Shown here piece by piece: positions 1 through 7,817 of a DNA stretch of 64,000 nt (position 1 is the first letter of the stretch; every line of letters starts with the position of its first letter). The translations under genes and the position numbers were made by a program. The DNA lies in assembly GCA_944362555.1 (NCBI GenBank), contig CALVTL010000001.1, positions 62,001 to 126,000 on the forward strand. The letters run 5' to 3'. The stretch comes from an uncultured Clostridia bacterium. GTDB lineage: Bacteria; Bacillota; Clostridia; Christensenellales; Borkfalkiaceae. The notes below the pieces were generated by a model that saw nothing but the letters and a program-made list of their open reading frames with translations, was not told the DNA's origin and ran no database searches.

Positions 1-66
1 TGCGGTCCCGGCACGCTGGGTGTCATCTTCGTGGGGGAGAAGCGCCCCATCCCGCTCGAAAAGTAA
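1..66 (+). CDS. C-terminal end of an unidentified protein (5' end outside window)
   Basis: Frame 1 is open from the first base and ends at the TAA at 64-66, giving a 21-residue tail (CGPGTLGVIFVGEKRPIPLEK broken here: begins CGPGTLGVIF, ends PIPLEK). A strong terminator follows at 161-205 on the same strand, which supports this being the real end of a plus-strand gene. Too little is present to name a family. Confidence 0.5.
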   Translation, partial: CGPGTLGVIFVGEKRPIPLEK

Positions 67-160
67 ACCGGGCACCGGGTACCGTTTGAGAAAGAACGGG
101 CGCCCGATCTCGTTCCATAAGCAGCGGACGTTCTGTTTCATCGAAAGCAATTTACAAGAT

Positions 161-205
161 AAGCCGCCCCTTTGCACGCTGTGCAAAGGGGCGGCTTATT
201 TCTTT
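161..205 (+). terminator. rho-independent terminator of the truncated upstream gene
   Basis: A perfect 17-bp stem (AAGCCGCCCCTTTGCAC at 161-177 pairing with 181-197, loop GCT) is followed by a T-rich run to about 208. The T-tract lies on the plus-strand side only, so it serves the gene at the window start rather than ychF. Confidence 0.85.
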
Positions 206-236
206 TTTCAAAAGTTTTTCAACAAGCGCAAAGAGA

Positions 237-1337
237 TCAGACGTTGAAGCGGAACAGCACGACGTCGCCGTCCTTCATGACGTAATCCTTGCCCTCCGAG
301 CGCACCTTGCCCTTTTCGCGCGCGCCTGCAAGCCCGCCGCATTCCAGAAGCGTCTGCCATTCGACGACTTCCGCGCGGATAAATCCCTTTTCAAAGTCGG
401 TGTGGATCTTTCCCGCCGCCTGCGGCGCCTTCGTCCCTTTGACGATCGTCCAGGCGCGCGTCTCCTTTTCGCCCGCGGTGAGGTAGGAGATGAGCCCGAG
501 CAGCGCGTAAGACGCCTTAATGAGCTTGTTGAGTCCACTCTCTTTGAGCCCGAAGTCCTCTAAAAACATCGCCTGTTCCTCGGGGGAGAGCTGGGAGAGC
601 TCCTCCTCCGTCTTGGCGCATACGACGATGACGCCCGCGCCGTGGCTCGCGGCGTATTCCTTCACCTTGACGACGAGGGGGATGTCCTCCTCGCCCGCGC
701 CCATGTCCTTCTCCGAGATGTTCGCGCAGTAGATGACGGGCTTGGCGGAGAGCAGAAAGAGGTTGTCGAGCAGCTCCTTTTCCTCGTCGCTCACTTCCAT
801 CGCGTGGGCGGGCTGTTCCTTTTCGAGGTGCGCCATCAGCTTTTGCAGGAAGGCGAACTCCGCCGCCGCGCTCTTGTCCGCGCCGCCGCGCGCCGCGTTC
901 TTGATGCGGTCCATGCGCTTTTGCACCGCCTCGATGTCGGCGAGGATGAGCTCCAGATTGATGGTCTCGATGTCGCGCACGGGGTCGACGGTGCTCTCTA
1001 CATGGGTGACGTTCTCGTCCTCGAAGCAGCGCACGACGTGCACGATGGCGTCCACCTCGCGGATGTGCGAGAGGAACTTGTTCCCCAGCCCTTCGCCGTG
1101 GCTGGCGCCCTTCACGAGCCCCGCAATGTCGACAAATTCGATGATGGCGGGGGTGATCTTCTTGCTGTTGTAGAGCGCGGCGAGCTTGTCGAGCCGCTCG
1201 TCGGGCACTGCCACCACGCCGACGTTGGGCTCGATGGTGCAGAAGGGATAGTTCGCGGCATCCGCACCTGCGTGCGTGATGGCGTTGAAGAGGGTGGATT
1301 TTCCCACATTGGGCAGTCCTACGACGCCGAGTTTCAT
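237..1337 (-). CDS. ychF: redox-regulated ribosome-binding ATPase YchF (Obg-like GTPase family)
   Basis: A 366-residue protein, the usual YchF length. It begins [17 protein letters not shown] with the G1 loop GLPNVGKS, carries [10 protein letters not shown] as the G3 region and ends with the TGS-type domain ([20 protein letters not shown], then [14 protein letters not shown]). YchF proteins hydrolyse ATP, bind ribosomes and are linked to the oxidative stress response. An in-frame start 12 codons upstream exists, but the start at 1337 is preceded by a TTGGAGCG ribosome site and gives the family's normal N-terminus. It is divergent from argS and has its own promoter at 1481-1509. Confidence 0.95.
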   Translation of the reverse strand: MKLGVVGLPNVGKSTLFNAITHAGADAANYPFCTIEPNVGVVAVPDERLDKLAALYNSKKITPAIIEFVDIAGLVKGASHGEGLGNKFLSHIREVDAIVHVVRCFEDENVTHVESTVDPVRDIETINLELILADIEAVQKRMDRIKNAARGGADKSAAAEFAFLQKLMAHLEKEQPAHAMEVSDEEKELLDNLFLLSAKPVIYCANISEKDMGAGEEDIPLVVKVKEYAASHGAGVIVVCAKTEEELSQLSPEEQAMFLEDFGLKESGLNKLIKASYALLGLISYLTAGEKETRAWTIVKGTKAPQAAGKIHTDFEKGFIRAEVVEWQTLLECGGLAGAREKGKVRSEGKDYVMKDGDVVLFRFNV

Positions 1338-1480
1338 AGTATCGCTCCAAAAAATAGTCTGGTGCGTTCGCACAAAAGAGTGTCCGCGCAGCCCTTTTGC
1401 AGCCCGCGGCGGGGGTGCGCTCCGAGGGACGGGAGGGGGCGGAGGGCGCCCCTTCGTGCGTTCGCCTTTTTTATACAGAT

Positions 1481-1509
1481 ATTATAGCCTATTTCTTTTT
1501 TTCACGCAA
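1481..1509 (-). promoter_or_regulatory. promoter of ychF
   Basis: On the minus strand TTGCGT (1504-1509), a 17-bp spacer and TATAAT (1481-1486) are seen. Transcription would start near 1474, leaving a leader of about 137 nt before the ATG at 1337. Confidence 0.65.
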
Positions 1510-1518
1510 ATCTTTCGT

Positions 1519-1547
1519 TTGCCATTTGCGAAAATTTGTGGTAAAAT
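1519..1547 (+). promoter_or_regulatory. promoter of argS
   Basis: TTGCCA (1519-1524), 17-bp spacer, TAAAAT (1542-1547). The -10 overlaps an upstream in-frame ATG at 1546, so translation must begin at the ATG at 1576, which fixes the argS start. Confidence 0.7.
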
Positions 1548-1575
1548 GAACGAAAAAACAGACGAAGGTCAGGAT

Positions 1576-3261
1576 ATGGATTACAGACAGTATATCGCAG
1601 AAAAGATACCGGTGGACGGGGTGAGCGCGCAGGAGATCGCGCAGCTTCTTTCAGTGCCGCCCGATCCCGCGATGGGGGACTATGCGCTCCCTTGCTTTAA
1701 GTTCGCCAAGACGATGCGCAAGAGCCCCGTCGCCATTGCGCAGGAGTTCGCCGCCGCCATCTCCCCCGATGACGTCATCGCCGAAGTGACGGCGCTCAAC
1801 GGCTATCTCAACTTCAAAGTCAACAAGGCGGGGCTGGCAAAGGACGTGCTCGCGCGCATCCTCTCGGAGGGTGAGCGGTACGGCTCCTCGGACATGGGTG
1901 GGGGGAAAGTCGTCTGCATCGACTATTCCTCCGTCAATATCGCCAAGCCCTTCCACATCGGACACCTCTCCACCACCGTCATCGGCGGCGCGCTGTACCG
2001 CATCTTCAACTTCCTCGGCTACCGCGCCGTGGGCATCAACCACCTGGGCGACTACGGCACGCAGTTCGGCAAGCTCATCGCCGCCTACAAAAAGTGGGGG
2101 GACAAGGAGAGGGTGCAGCAGGGGGGCATCCACGCCATCAACGAGCTGTATGTGCGCTTCAACAACGAGGCGGACGAGGCGATGGAGGCGGAGGCGCGCG
2201 AATATTTCCGCCTCATCGAGAGCGGCGACAAGGAGGCGAACGAGCTCTTCGATTGGTTCAAATCGCTCACCCTCGCCTATGTGCAGACCATCTACGACCG
2301 CCTGCACATCACCTTCGACAGTTACGCGGGCGAGCGGTTTTATACCGACAAAATGGCGCCCGTCGTGGAGGAGCTCCAAGAAAAACACCTCCTGAAGGAG
2401 AGCGAGGGGGCGCAGATCGTCGATCTGGAGCCATACGGGATGCCGCCCGCGCTCATTCTGCGTTCGGACGGGGCGTCGCTGTATTTAACGCGCGACCTCG
2501 CCGCCGCCATCTACCGTCATGAGACCTATCACTTTGCAAAGTGTCTCTACGTCGTCGCCTATCAGCAGAACCTGCACTTCAAGCAGCTCTTCAAGGTGCT
2601 CGAGCTCATGGGCAGGGATTGGGCGAAGGACATGGTGCACGTCGCCTACGGCATGGTGTCCCTGGAGGACGGCGCCATGTCCACGCGCAAGGGCAAGGTG
2701 GTGTGGCTGGAGGACGTCCTCTCCCGCTGCGTCGAAAAGGCGCGCGCCGTGCTCGAAGAAAAGAACCCGTCTCTGGAAAACAAGGACGACGTGGCGGAGC
2801 TGGTCGGCGTGGGTGCCGTCGCCTTCGGCGCGCTGTGCAACAATAAGATCAAGGACATCACCTTCTCTTACGACCGCGCCCTCAACTTCGACGGCGAAAC
2901 GAGCGTCTACCTGCAATACACCTGCGCGCGTGCCTCCTCGGTGCTCGCAAAGGCGCAGGCGGAGGGCATTGCTTGCGGCGTGCCCGACCTCACTCCCTGC
3001 GCGGCGGAGGCGGAGCTCTTAAAACAGCTCGCCGCCTTCCCCAAGGCGGTCGAACAGGCGGCGGAAAAGTACGAGCCCTCCCTCATCTCGCGCTGTCTGC
3101 TCGACACCGCAAAGCTCTTCAATAAGTTCTATCTCGAATGCAAGATCATGCAGGCGGAGGGGGACGTGCGCGCCTTCCGTCTGGCGCTCACGCAGGCGAC
3201 GCGCACCGTGCTCAAAAACGGGCTCGCCCTTCTGGGCATCGGCGTCCCCGAAAAAATGTGA
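1576..3261 (+). CDS. argS: arginyl-tRNA synthetase
   Basis: Charges tRNA-Arg with arginine in the cytoplasm. The 561-residue product has the class I HIGH motif (FHIGHLS) after SSVNIAKP, the typical N-terminal Add-1 domain, a KMSK-like AMSTRKGKVV segment and the C-terminal DALR anticodon-binding domain (CARASSVL onward). The start at 1576 is chosen because it follows AAGGTCAGG and because the alternative ATG at 1546 lies inside the -10 box. No T-box leader is visible. The HAD phosphatase gene begins 15 bp downstream and is probably co-transcribed. Confidence 0.96.
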   Translation: MDYRQYIAEKIPVDGVSAQEIAQLLSVPPDPAMGDYALPCFKFAKTMRKSPVAIAQEFAAAISPDDVIAEVTALNGYLNFKVNKAGLAKDVLARILSEGERYGSSDMGGGKVVCIDYSSVNIAKPFHIGHLSTTVIGGALYRIFNFLGYRAVGINHLGDYGTQFGKLIAAYKKWGDKERVQQGGIHAINELYVRFNNEADEAMEAEAREYFRLIESGDKEANELFDWFKSLTLAYVQTIYDRLHITFDSYAGERFYTDKMAPVVEELQEKHLLKESEGAQIVDLEPYGMPPALILRSDGASLYLTRDLAAAIYRHETYHFAKCLYVVAYQQNLHFKQLFKVLELMGRDWAKDMVHVAYGMVSLEDGAMSTRKGKVVWLEDVLSRCVEKARAVLEEKNPSLENKDDVAELVGVGAVAFGALCNNKIKDITFSYDRALNFDGETSVYLQYTCARASSVLAKAQAEGIACGVPDLTPCAAEAELLKQLAAFPKAVEQAAEKYEPSLISRCLLDTAKLFNKFYLECKIMQAEGDVRAFRLALTQATRTVLKNGLALLGIGVPEKM

Positions 3262-3275
3262 CGTTCGGAGCTACT

Positions 3276-3926
3276 ATGTTAAAAGCAGTCTTTTTCGATC
3301 TGGACGGAACGCTGCTCGACACCGTTCCCGACATCATGGCGTGCGTCAACGTCTCGCTCAAGAAGTTCGGCTATCCTGAAATTTCCTACGCGCAGACGTG
3401 CTCCTATGTGGGGGACGGGGCGAAGCTGCTCATCGAGCGCGCGCTGCCCGCCGCTTGCCCCGACGTGGACGCCGTGTATGAGGACTTCCGCACCCGCTTT
3501 GCGACGGATGACGCAGCACATACCCGCCTCTTTCCCGATGAAGAGCCCGTGCTTGCCGCCCTTAAAGAGCAGGGGATAAAGCTTGCCGTCATCACCAACA
3601 AGCCGCAGGATGCGGCGCAGCACGTCCTCGCGCGCTTCTTCCCGGAGGGGCTCTTCGACTTTATCGGCGGGGACACGGGGATGTTCCCCTGCAAGCCCGA
3701 TCCCTCCCTCGCAAGATACGCCGCGCTGAAACTGCGCGTGTCGCCTGCGGAGTGTGCCTTTGTGGGGGACGGCGAACCGGACGCGCGCGTCGCGCGCAAC
3801 GCGGGCATGAAGGGCATCTCCGCCCTGTGGGGATACCGTTCCCGCGCGCAGCTCGAAGGGGCGGGCGCTACCTGTTTTGCCGCCGATTTCCGCGATCTCC
3901 AAAAAATTCTGGAAAAACTTTTCTGA
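3276..3926 (+). CDS. gph: HAD-superfamily phosphatase, phosphoglycolate phosphatase-like
   Basis: The 216-residue protein starts MLKAVFFDLDGTLLDT, the HAD motif I with its two catalytic aspartates. Motif II is VITNKPQ, the motif III lysine lies in CKPDPSL and motif IV is FVGDGEPD. A helical cap of the Gph/PgmB type lies between motifs I and II. Such enzymes remove phosphate from small molecules, classically 2-phosphoglycolate; the actual substrate cannot be read from sequence. The start follows CGGAG and gives a normal HAD N-terminus. It sits directly behind argS. Confidence 0.85.
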   Translation: MLKAVFFDLDGTLLDTVPDIMACVNVSLKKFGYPEISYAQTCSYVGDGAKLLIERALPAACPDVDAVYEDFRTRFATDDAAHTRLFPDEEPVLAALKEQGIKLAVITNKPQDAAQHVLARFFPEGLFDFIGGDTGMFPCKPDPSLARYAALKLRVSPAECAFVGDGEPDARVARNAGMKGISALWGYRSRAQLEGAGATCFAADFRDLQKILEKLF

Positions 3927-3932
3927 AAACTA

Positions 3933-3961
3933 TTGATATTCAATCTCATTTATGATATAAT
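3933..3961 (+). promoter_or_regulatory. promoter of the reverse rubrerythrin with a Fur/PerR-type box
   Basis: TTGATA (3933-3938), 17-bp spacer, TATAAT (3956-3961). Lying inside it is TGATATTCAATCTCA (3934-3948), two 7-bp half-sites separated by one base in the 7-1-7 layout of Fur-family operators (11 of 14 positions fit TGATAAT-N-ATTATCA). A bound regulator would cover the -35 and spacer. The operator call is an inference from pattern. Confidence 0.7.
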
Positions 3962-4000
3962 AAGGGCACAAAATCCAAAAACCAAAAAGGAGAATGATTT

Positions 4001-4525
4001 ATGAAGAGATGTGCTGTTTGCGGCGAGATCGTCGCGGATGATGTGATGGAGTGCCCCGTTTGCCACGCGAAGAAGTTCGAAGCCATTGAGGAGAAGGCGT
4101 TCGCGTGCGAGCACCACGTCGGCGACGGCGTTGTGGAGGACAAGGAAGTGATGGAGGGGCTGCGCGCCAACTTCACGGGCGAATGCACGGAGGTCGGAAT
4201 GTATCTTGCGATGGCGCGCGTCGCCGAGCGCGAGGGCTTCCCCGAGATCGCCGAGGCGTACAAGCGCTATGCCTTTGAGGAGGCGGAGCACGCTTCCAAG
4301 TTCGCCGAACTTCTGGGCGAAGTGGTGACCGATTCCACCAAGAAGAATCTGGAGATGCGCGCGGCTGCCGAGGCGGGCGCGTGCGAGGGCAAGCTCATGC
4401 TCGCCAAGCGTGCCAAGGAACTCGGCTACGACGCCATCCACGACACCGTGCACGAGATGGCGAAGGACGAGGCGCGCCACGGCGCAGGCTTCAAGGGGCT
4501 GCTCAAGAGATATTTCAACAAGTAA
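4001..4525 (+). CDS. reverse rubrerythrin (N-terminal rubredoxin, C-terminal diiron domain)
   Basis: The 174-residue protein has a rubredoxin-like knuckle pair first (C4xxC7 and C18xxC21), then a ferritin-like four-helix domain with E64, E94xxH97 and E157xxH160 as diiron ligands. This domain order is reversed from classical rubrerythrin and matches the clostridial 'revRbr' family, which reduces peroxide and oxygen with electrons from NADH-dependent partners. A strong ribosome site (AAGGAG) precedes the ATG. The promoter overlaps a Fur/PerR-like box, which fits peroxide control known for this family in clostridia. It marks an anaerobic lifestyle. Confidence 0.93.
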   Translation: MKRCAVCGEIVADDVMECPVCHAKKFEAIEEKAFACEHHVGDGVVEDKEVMEGLRANFTGECTEVGMYLAMARVAEREGFPEIAEAYKRYAFEEAEHASKFAELLGEVVTDSTKKNLEMRAAAEAGACEGKLMLAKRAKELGYDAIHDTVHEMAKDEARHGAGFKGLLKRYFNK

Positions 4526-4535
4526 AAAAGTTGAG

Positions 4536-4571
4536 AACAAAAGAGCTCATCGCACGATGGGCTCTTTTGTT
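4536..4571 (+). terminator. terminator after reverse rubrerythrin
   Basis: AACAAAAGAGC (4536-4546) pairs perfectly with 4561-4571, extended inward by CATCG/CGATG. The T-tract is partly inside the stem, so strength is uncertain. Confidence 0.55.
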
Positions 4572-4646
4572 GAATGCAAGGGACAGCCGCCGTGCGGAAT
4601 TTATCCGCAGGGCGGCATTTGCCTTCGGAAATATCATGCGCAGCGA

Positions 4647-4675
4647 TTGACAGCGCGCGGAGGGGATGGTATACT
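4647..4675 (+). promoter_or_regulatory. promoter of the GH42 beta-galactosidase
   Basis: Consensus TTGACA (4647-4652), 17-bp spacer, TATACT (4670-4675). Transcription would start near 4682, exactly at the foot of the hairpin at 4681-4731. Confidence 0.8.
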
Positions 4676-4680
4676 GATGA

Positions 4681-4731
4681 TATACCGTAAGGGAAAAATG
4701 CGGGTCTGCATTCATTCTTTACGGATACGAT
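4681..4731 (+). repeat. palindrome in the GH42 5' leader, similar to the ends of the MITE-like element
   Basis: A near-palindrome of about 50 bp: the left arm contains ACCGTAAGGGAAAAATGCG and the right arm is its imperfect complement ending TTTACGGATA. The left arm matches 17 of 19 positions of the terminal repeat of the elements at 22387 and 47749. It could be an internally deleted element or a leader hairpin that affects the mRNA. Confidence 0.55.
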
Positions 4732-4753
4732 AAAAAATTCATCGGAGGAAAAT

Positions 4754-6700
4754 ATGGAAAAGTTGTATGTCGGGGCAGCGTACTACCCCGAGGTATGGGA
4801 CGAGGACGAAGTGGAGCGCGACATCGTCCGCATGAAGGAGGCGGGCGTCAACGTCGTGCGCGTCGCCGAATTTGCGTGGGGCAAGATGGAGCCGCAGGAG
4901 GGGAAGTTCGACTTCGGCTGGCTGGAGCGCGCCGTCGATAAGCTCATCGCGGCGGGCGTCGACGTCATCATGTGCACGCCCACCTGCACGCCGCCCCGCT
5001 GGCTGCTCGAAAAATATCCCGAAACGCGCAATGTTCTGCCCGATAAGACGCGCACCGAGGTGTTCTCCCGCTGCCATCCCTGCAAATCATCGCCCGTCAT
5101 GCGCGAGAAGAACCGCATCATCACAAGGGAGCTCGCCAAGCGCTTCGGCAAAAAGAAGGGCGTCATCGGCTGGCAGATCGACAACGAGATCTTCCCCTAT
5201 AACGAGGGGTGCTATTGCGAGAACTGTCAGAAAAAGTTCCGTACATACTTAAAAAATAAGTATAAGACGGTGGAGGCGCTCAACGATGCGTGGAAGACGG
5301 CGCGCTGGTCGCTCGAATACGCTTCCTTCGACGATGTCATCCCGCCCGTCAGGAGCCGCTGGGAGCACCCCTCCCTGCAGACGGAGTGGATCCGCTTCCA
5401 GTGCGGGAACATCATCTCCTATGTCAACGAGCAGGCGGAAATTCTGCACGAACTTTCGGACGCACCCGTCGGCACGGACATGATGGCGACCAACCTTTTA
5501 GGGTATTACGAACTCAACGAGAAGCTCGACGTCGTGCAGTACAATCACTACGAACCCGCCGCCGACCTTCCGCGCACCGCGTTCGGATATGACTTCCTGC
5601 GCCCCGTAAAGAACCGTCCCTTCTGGGTGACGGAGACGCAGGTCGGCTGGAACGGCAGCACCTTTGCAAATTGCGGTCACCGTCCGCAGGGGGCGTCTTA
5701 CGTCAACACCTGGCTGCCCGTCGCGAAGGGGGCGGAGATGGTGGAATATTGGCTGTTCCGCGCCCACCCCAACGGGCACGAGCTCGCGCACGGCGCGCTC
5801 TTCAACACGGCGGGCAGGGCGTACCGCGTCACCGAGGAAGTCGCCCGCGCCGCCAAGGAATTTGAACGCTGCGCCGCCTTTCTGACGGGCACCCGCGTGC
5901 AGTCCAAAATTGCGCTGCACTATTCCTCCACCGTCTTCAAGATGGCGGAATACGCGCCCATGCTGCAGAACTTCAGCTACCGCGACATCCTCTCGGAGCG
6001 CTTCCATAAGCCGCTGCGCCGCCACAACGTGGACGTCATCGACACGGCGCATCCGCTCGAGGGGTACGACGTGCTGCTCTCTCCCTTCCTCTTTTCGGCG
6101 GAGGAGCACGACCTGCCCGCGCGCATCCTGGAATGGGTGAAGGCGGGCGGAACGTGGATCGCGGGACCCATGACCGATATCATGACGGAGTACGCGAGCA
6201 AGTACCCCGACGCGCCGCACAAATTTTTGGAGGAGCTGGCGGGCGTGTACGAAAAATTCGACCTCCCGCTCGGCAACAGCGACACCCGCGTGACGTGGTC
6301 GGAGGGGGGCATGTCCGCGTTCGACACCTGCTTTGCGGCGTATGACCTGCGCGGCGCCGAGGCGCTCGCCATGTTCGCAAACGGCGAATTCAAGGGGCTT
6401 CCCGCCGTCACGCAGCGCAAGGTCGGCAAGGGAAAGGTCATCGTGCTGGGCGGCGTGCCCGACGAGGAGACACTGCTGCGGCTCGTGGGCGTCGCGCCCG
6501 TCGCGCCCGCCTCTCAAAATGTCGCGCTCGTCGCACGCAGCGGCAGGACGCAGGGCATCATCGCGCTCGAAACGGAGGGCAGAGCGGGCACGCTCACCCT
6601 TGCGGGAACGTATACCGACCTTCTGACGGGCAAGCAGTGCACGGGCGACGTCGCGCTGGCGCCCTACGAGGTGCTCGTGCTGGAAGAAGTCCGCGGCTGA
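4754..6700 (+). CDS. beta-galactosidase, glycoside hydrolase family 42
   Basis: The 648-residue protein has the GH42 layout: a TIM barrel opening MEKLYVGAAYYPEVW, the acid/base glutamate in GWQIDNEIF, the nucleophile glutamate in FWVTETQVGWNG, a four-cysteine cluster near CYCENC typical of the zinc-binding GH42 subset, then the trimerisation and small C-terminal domains. It lacks a signal peptide, so it would split imported galactosides in the cytoplasm. The gene stands alone with its own promoter and terminator. No transporter or sugar regulator lies beside it. Ribosome site ATCGGAGG precedes the start. Confidence 0.93.
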   Translation: MEKLYVGAAYYPEVWDEDEVERDIVRMKEAGVNVVRVAEFAWGKMEPQEGKFDFGWLERAVDKLIAAGVDVIMCTPTCTPPRWLLEKYPETRNVLPDKTRTEVFSRCHPCKSSPVMREKNRIITRELAKRFGKKKGVIGWQIDNEIFPYNEGCYCENCQKKFRTYLKNKYKTVEALNDAWKTARWSLEYASFDDVIPPVRSRWEHPSLQTEWIRFQCGNIISYVNEQAEILHELSDAPVGTDMMATNLLGYYELNEKLDVVQYNHYEPAADLPRTAFGYDFLRPVKNRPFWVTETQVGWNGSTFANCGHRPQGASYVNTWLPVAKGAEMVEYWLFRAHPNGHELAHGALFNTAGRAYRVTEEVARAAKEFERCAAFLTGTRVQSKIALHYSSTVFKMAEYAPMLQNFSYRDILSERFHKPLRRHNVDVIDTAHPLEGYDVLLSPFLFSAEEHDLPARILEWVKAGGTWIAGPMTDIMTEYASKYPDAPHKFLEELAGVYEKFDLPLGNSDTRVTWSEGGMSAFDTCFAAYDLRGAEALAMFANGEFKGLPAVTQRKVGKGKVIVLGGVPDEETLLRLVGVAPVAPASQNVALVARSGRTQGIIALETEGRAGTLTLAGTYTDLLTGKQCTGDVALAPYEVLVLEEVRG

Positions 6701-6770
6701 TTTTTAAGAACGCTTTCGGCGGGTCGCCTGTTTATTTGCCATCTGTCATGGATGATAACCGCCCCTTCGG

Positions 6771-6800
6771 AGCGCCTCCCCTGCACGGGAGGCGCTTTTC
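6771..6800 (+). terminator. terminator of the beta-galactosidase gene
   Basis: AGCGCCTCCC (6771-6780) pairs with GGGAGGCGCT (6787-6796), loop CTGCAC, followed by TTTC. Confidence 0.8.
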
Positions 6801-6860
6801 TCATTGCGGGACGAGTATAAGCCGATCGAAGGGGGCGTTCGATTACAGGGGGATCGCGTC

Positions 6861-6898
6861 GCCGGGAGGCGTGCGCCGTTTGGCGCACGCCTCCCGGC
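6861..6898. repeat. 17-bp perfect hairpin between GH42 and the XRE gene
   Basis: GCCGGGAGGCGTGCGCC (6861-6877) pairs perfectly with 6882-6898 around GTTT. There is no T-tract on either side, so it is not a normal terminator. The rest of the 6701-7103 gap holds the GH42 terminator, an operator-like repeat and the XRE promoter; no gene was seen. Confidence 0.7.
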
Positions 6899-7019
6899 TC
6901 CATCGGGATGACGAGAAAAGGGTGCAGGGCGACGAGAAAAGGGTACAGCGTTCGCCCGATGGCGGCATCTTTCGGCAAGGCTCGTGATTTTTCCTGCAAT
7001 ATCCGCAAGATCTGCGCAA

Positions 7020-7055
7020 GTAGAGTTTGATTTTCACACTCTACGCACAGTAGAG
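7020..7055. promoter_or_regulatory. candidate operator of the membrane XRE regulator
   Basis: GTAGAGT (7020-7026) and ACTCTAC (7038-7044) form a perfect 7-bp inverted repeat with an 11-bp centre; a third half-site GTAGAG follows at 7050-7055. The array ends 14 bp upstream of the -35 box at 7069. Confidence 0.45.
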
Positions 7056-7068
7056 ATGCAAAAAGCCG

Positions 7069-7097
7069 TTGACAATGCCCGCCGAATGGGGTATAAT
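7069..7097 (+). promoter_or_regulatory. promoter of the membrane XRE regulator (leaderless geometry)
   Basis: Perfect TTGACA (7069-7074), 17-bp spacer, perfect TATAAT (7092-7097). The ATG at 7104 begins six bases after the -10 box, at the expected transcription start. Confidence 0.85.
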
Positions 7098-7103
7098 ATG
7101 GGC

Positions 7104-7754
7104 ATGGAAGAGGACGTTCTCGCTACCACCATCGGTAAAAACATCATGCGGCTCAGGCGCATGGCGAATATGACCCAGCTCGAACTTGCCGAAAAGATCA
7201 ACTATTCGGACAAGTCGGTCTCCAAGTGGGAACAGGGCAACGGCATCCCCGACGTGCGCATTCTGGTGCAGCTCGCCGACCTTTTCAACGTGTCGGTGGA
7301 CGACCTCGTCAGGGAGCACGCCGAGGCGCCCGTTCTGCCCAAAAAGACCCGCCTTCTGCGCCGCGCCATCACGATGGTGCTCTCGGTGGGGCTGTGCTGG
7401 CTCGCCGCCGTCGTCTGCTTCGTCTTTATCGGCATCGGCGCGCCCGCGCTGGACGAAAAGTGGCTCGCCTTTCTCTATGCCGTGCCCGCGTCCGCCATCG
7501 TCACGCTCGTCTTTTCCTGCATCTGGCACTACGGCTGGGTGCGCATCCTCTCCATCACCGTGCTCATCTGGACGGTGCTCGCCTGCATCCACCTCACCGC
7601 CCTCGTGTGCGGCGTGGACATGGATGCCGTGCCCGTCGTCTACGTCTACTTCATCGGCATTCCGCTGCAGGTGCTCGCCGTCATCTTCTTCTCCCCGTGG
7701 AAGAGGGTGCACTTTGCCGCCCGCAGACGGGAAAAGCCCGATGCGGAAAAATAA
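7104..7754 (+). CDS. XRE-family transcriptional regulator with four membrane segments
   Basis: The 216-residue protein begins with a Cro/CI-type helix-turn-helix (about residues 8-65: NIMRLRRMANMTQLELAEKI, then SDKSVSKWEQGNGIPDVRIL). After a short basic linker come four hydrophobic segments at roughly 80-105, 118-140, 146-170 and 180-200. Such fusions are common in Bacillota and are thought to sense envelope state, but no ligand is known here. There is no Shine-Dalgarno; the ATG coincides with the predicted transcription start. An alternative ATG lies two codons upstream inside the promoter. It sits upstream of mcsA-mcsB-clpC, where ctsR is normally found. Confidence 0.8.
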   Translation: MEEDVLATTIGKNIMRLRRMANMTQLELAEKINYSDKSVSKWEQGNGIPDVRILVQLADLFNVSVDDLVREHAEAPVLPKKTRLLRRAITMVLSVGLCWLAAVVCFVFIGIGAPALDEKWLAFLYAVPASAIVTLVFSCIWHYGWVRILSITVLIWTVLACIHLTALVCGVDMDAVPVVYVYFIGIPLQVLAVIFFSPWKRVHFAARRREKPDAEK

Positions 7755-7764
7755 GCCATCCGTC

Positions 7765-7802
7765 CGCGCGTACCCGTTTCGGGTGCGCGTGTCGGTTTTT
7801 TA
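7765..7802 (+). terminator. terminator after the membrane XRE gene
   Basis: CGCGCGTACCCG (7765-7776) pairs at 10 of 12 positions with CGGGTGCGCGTG after a TTT loop, followed by TCGGTTTTTT. Confidence 0.65.
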
Positions 7803-7817
7803 CGTTCGGGAGATCGT

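Noticed and set aside
1548..1575. T-box leader before argS (and before hisS at 37802-37888)
   Set aside because: The leaders are too short and lack the conserved T-box sequence; the argS transcript would start only about 22 bases before the ATG.
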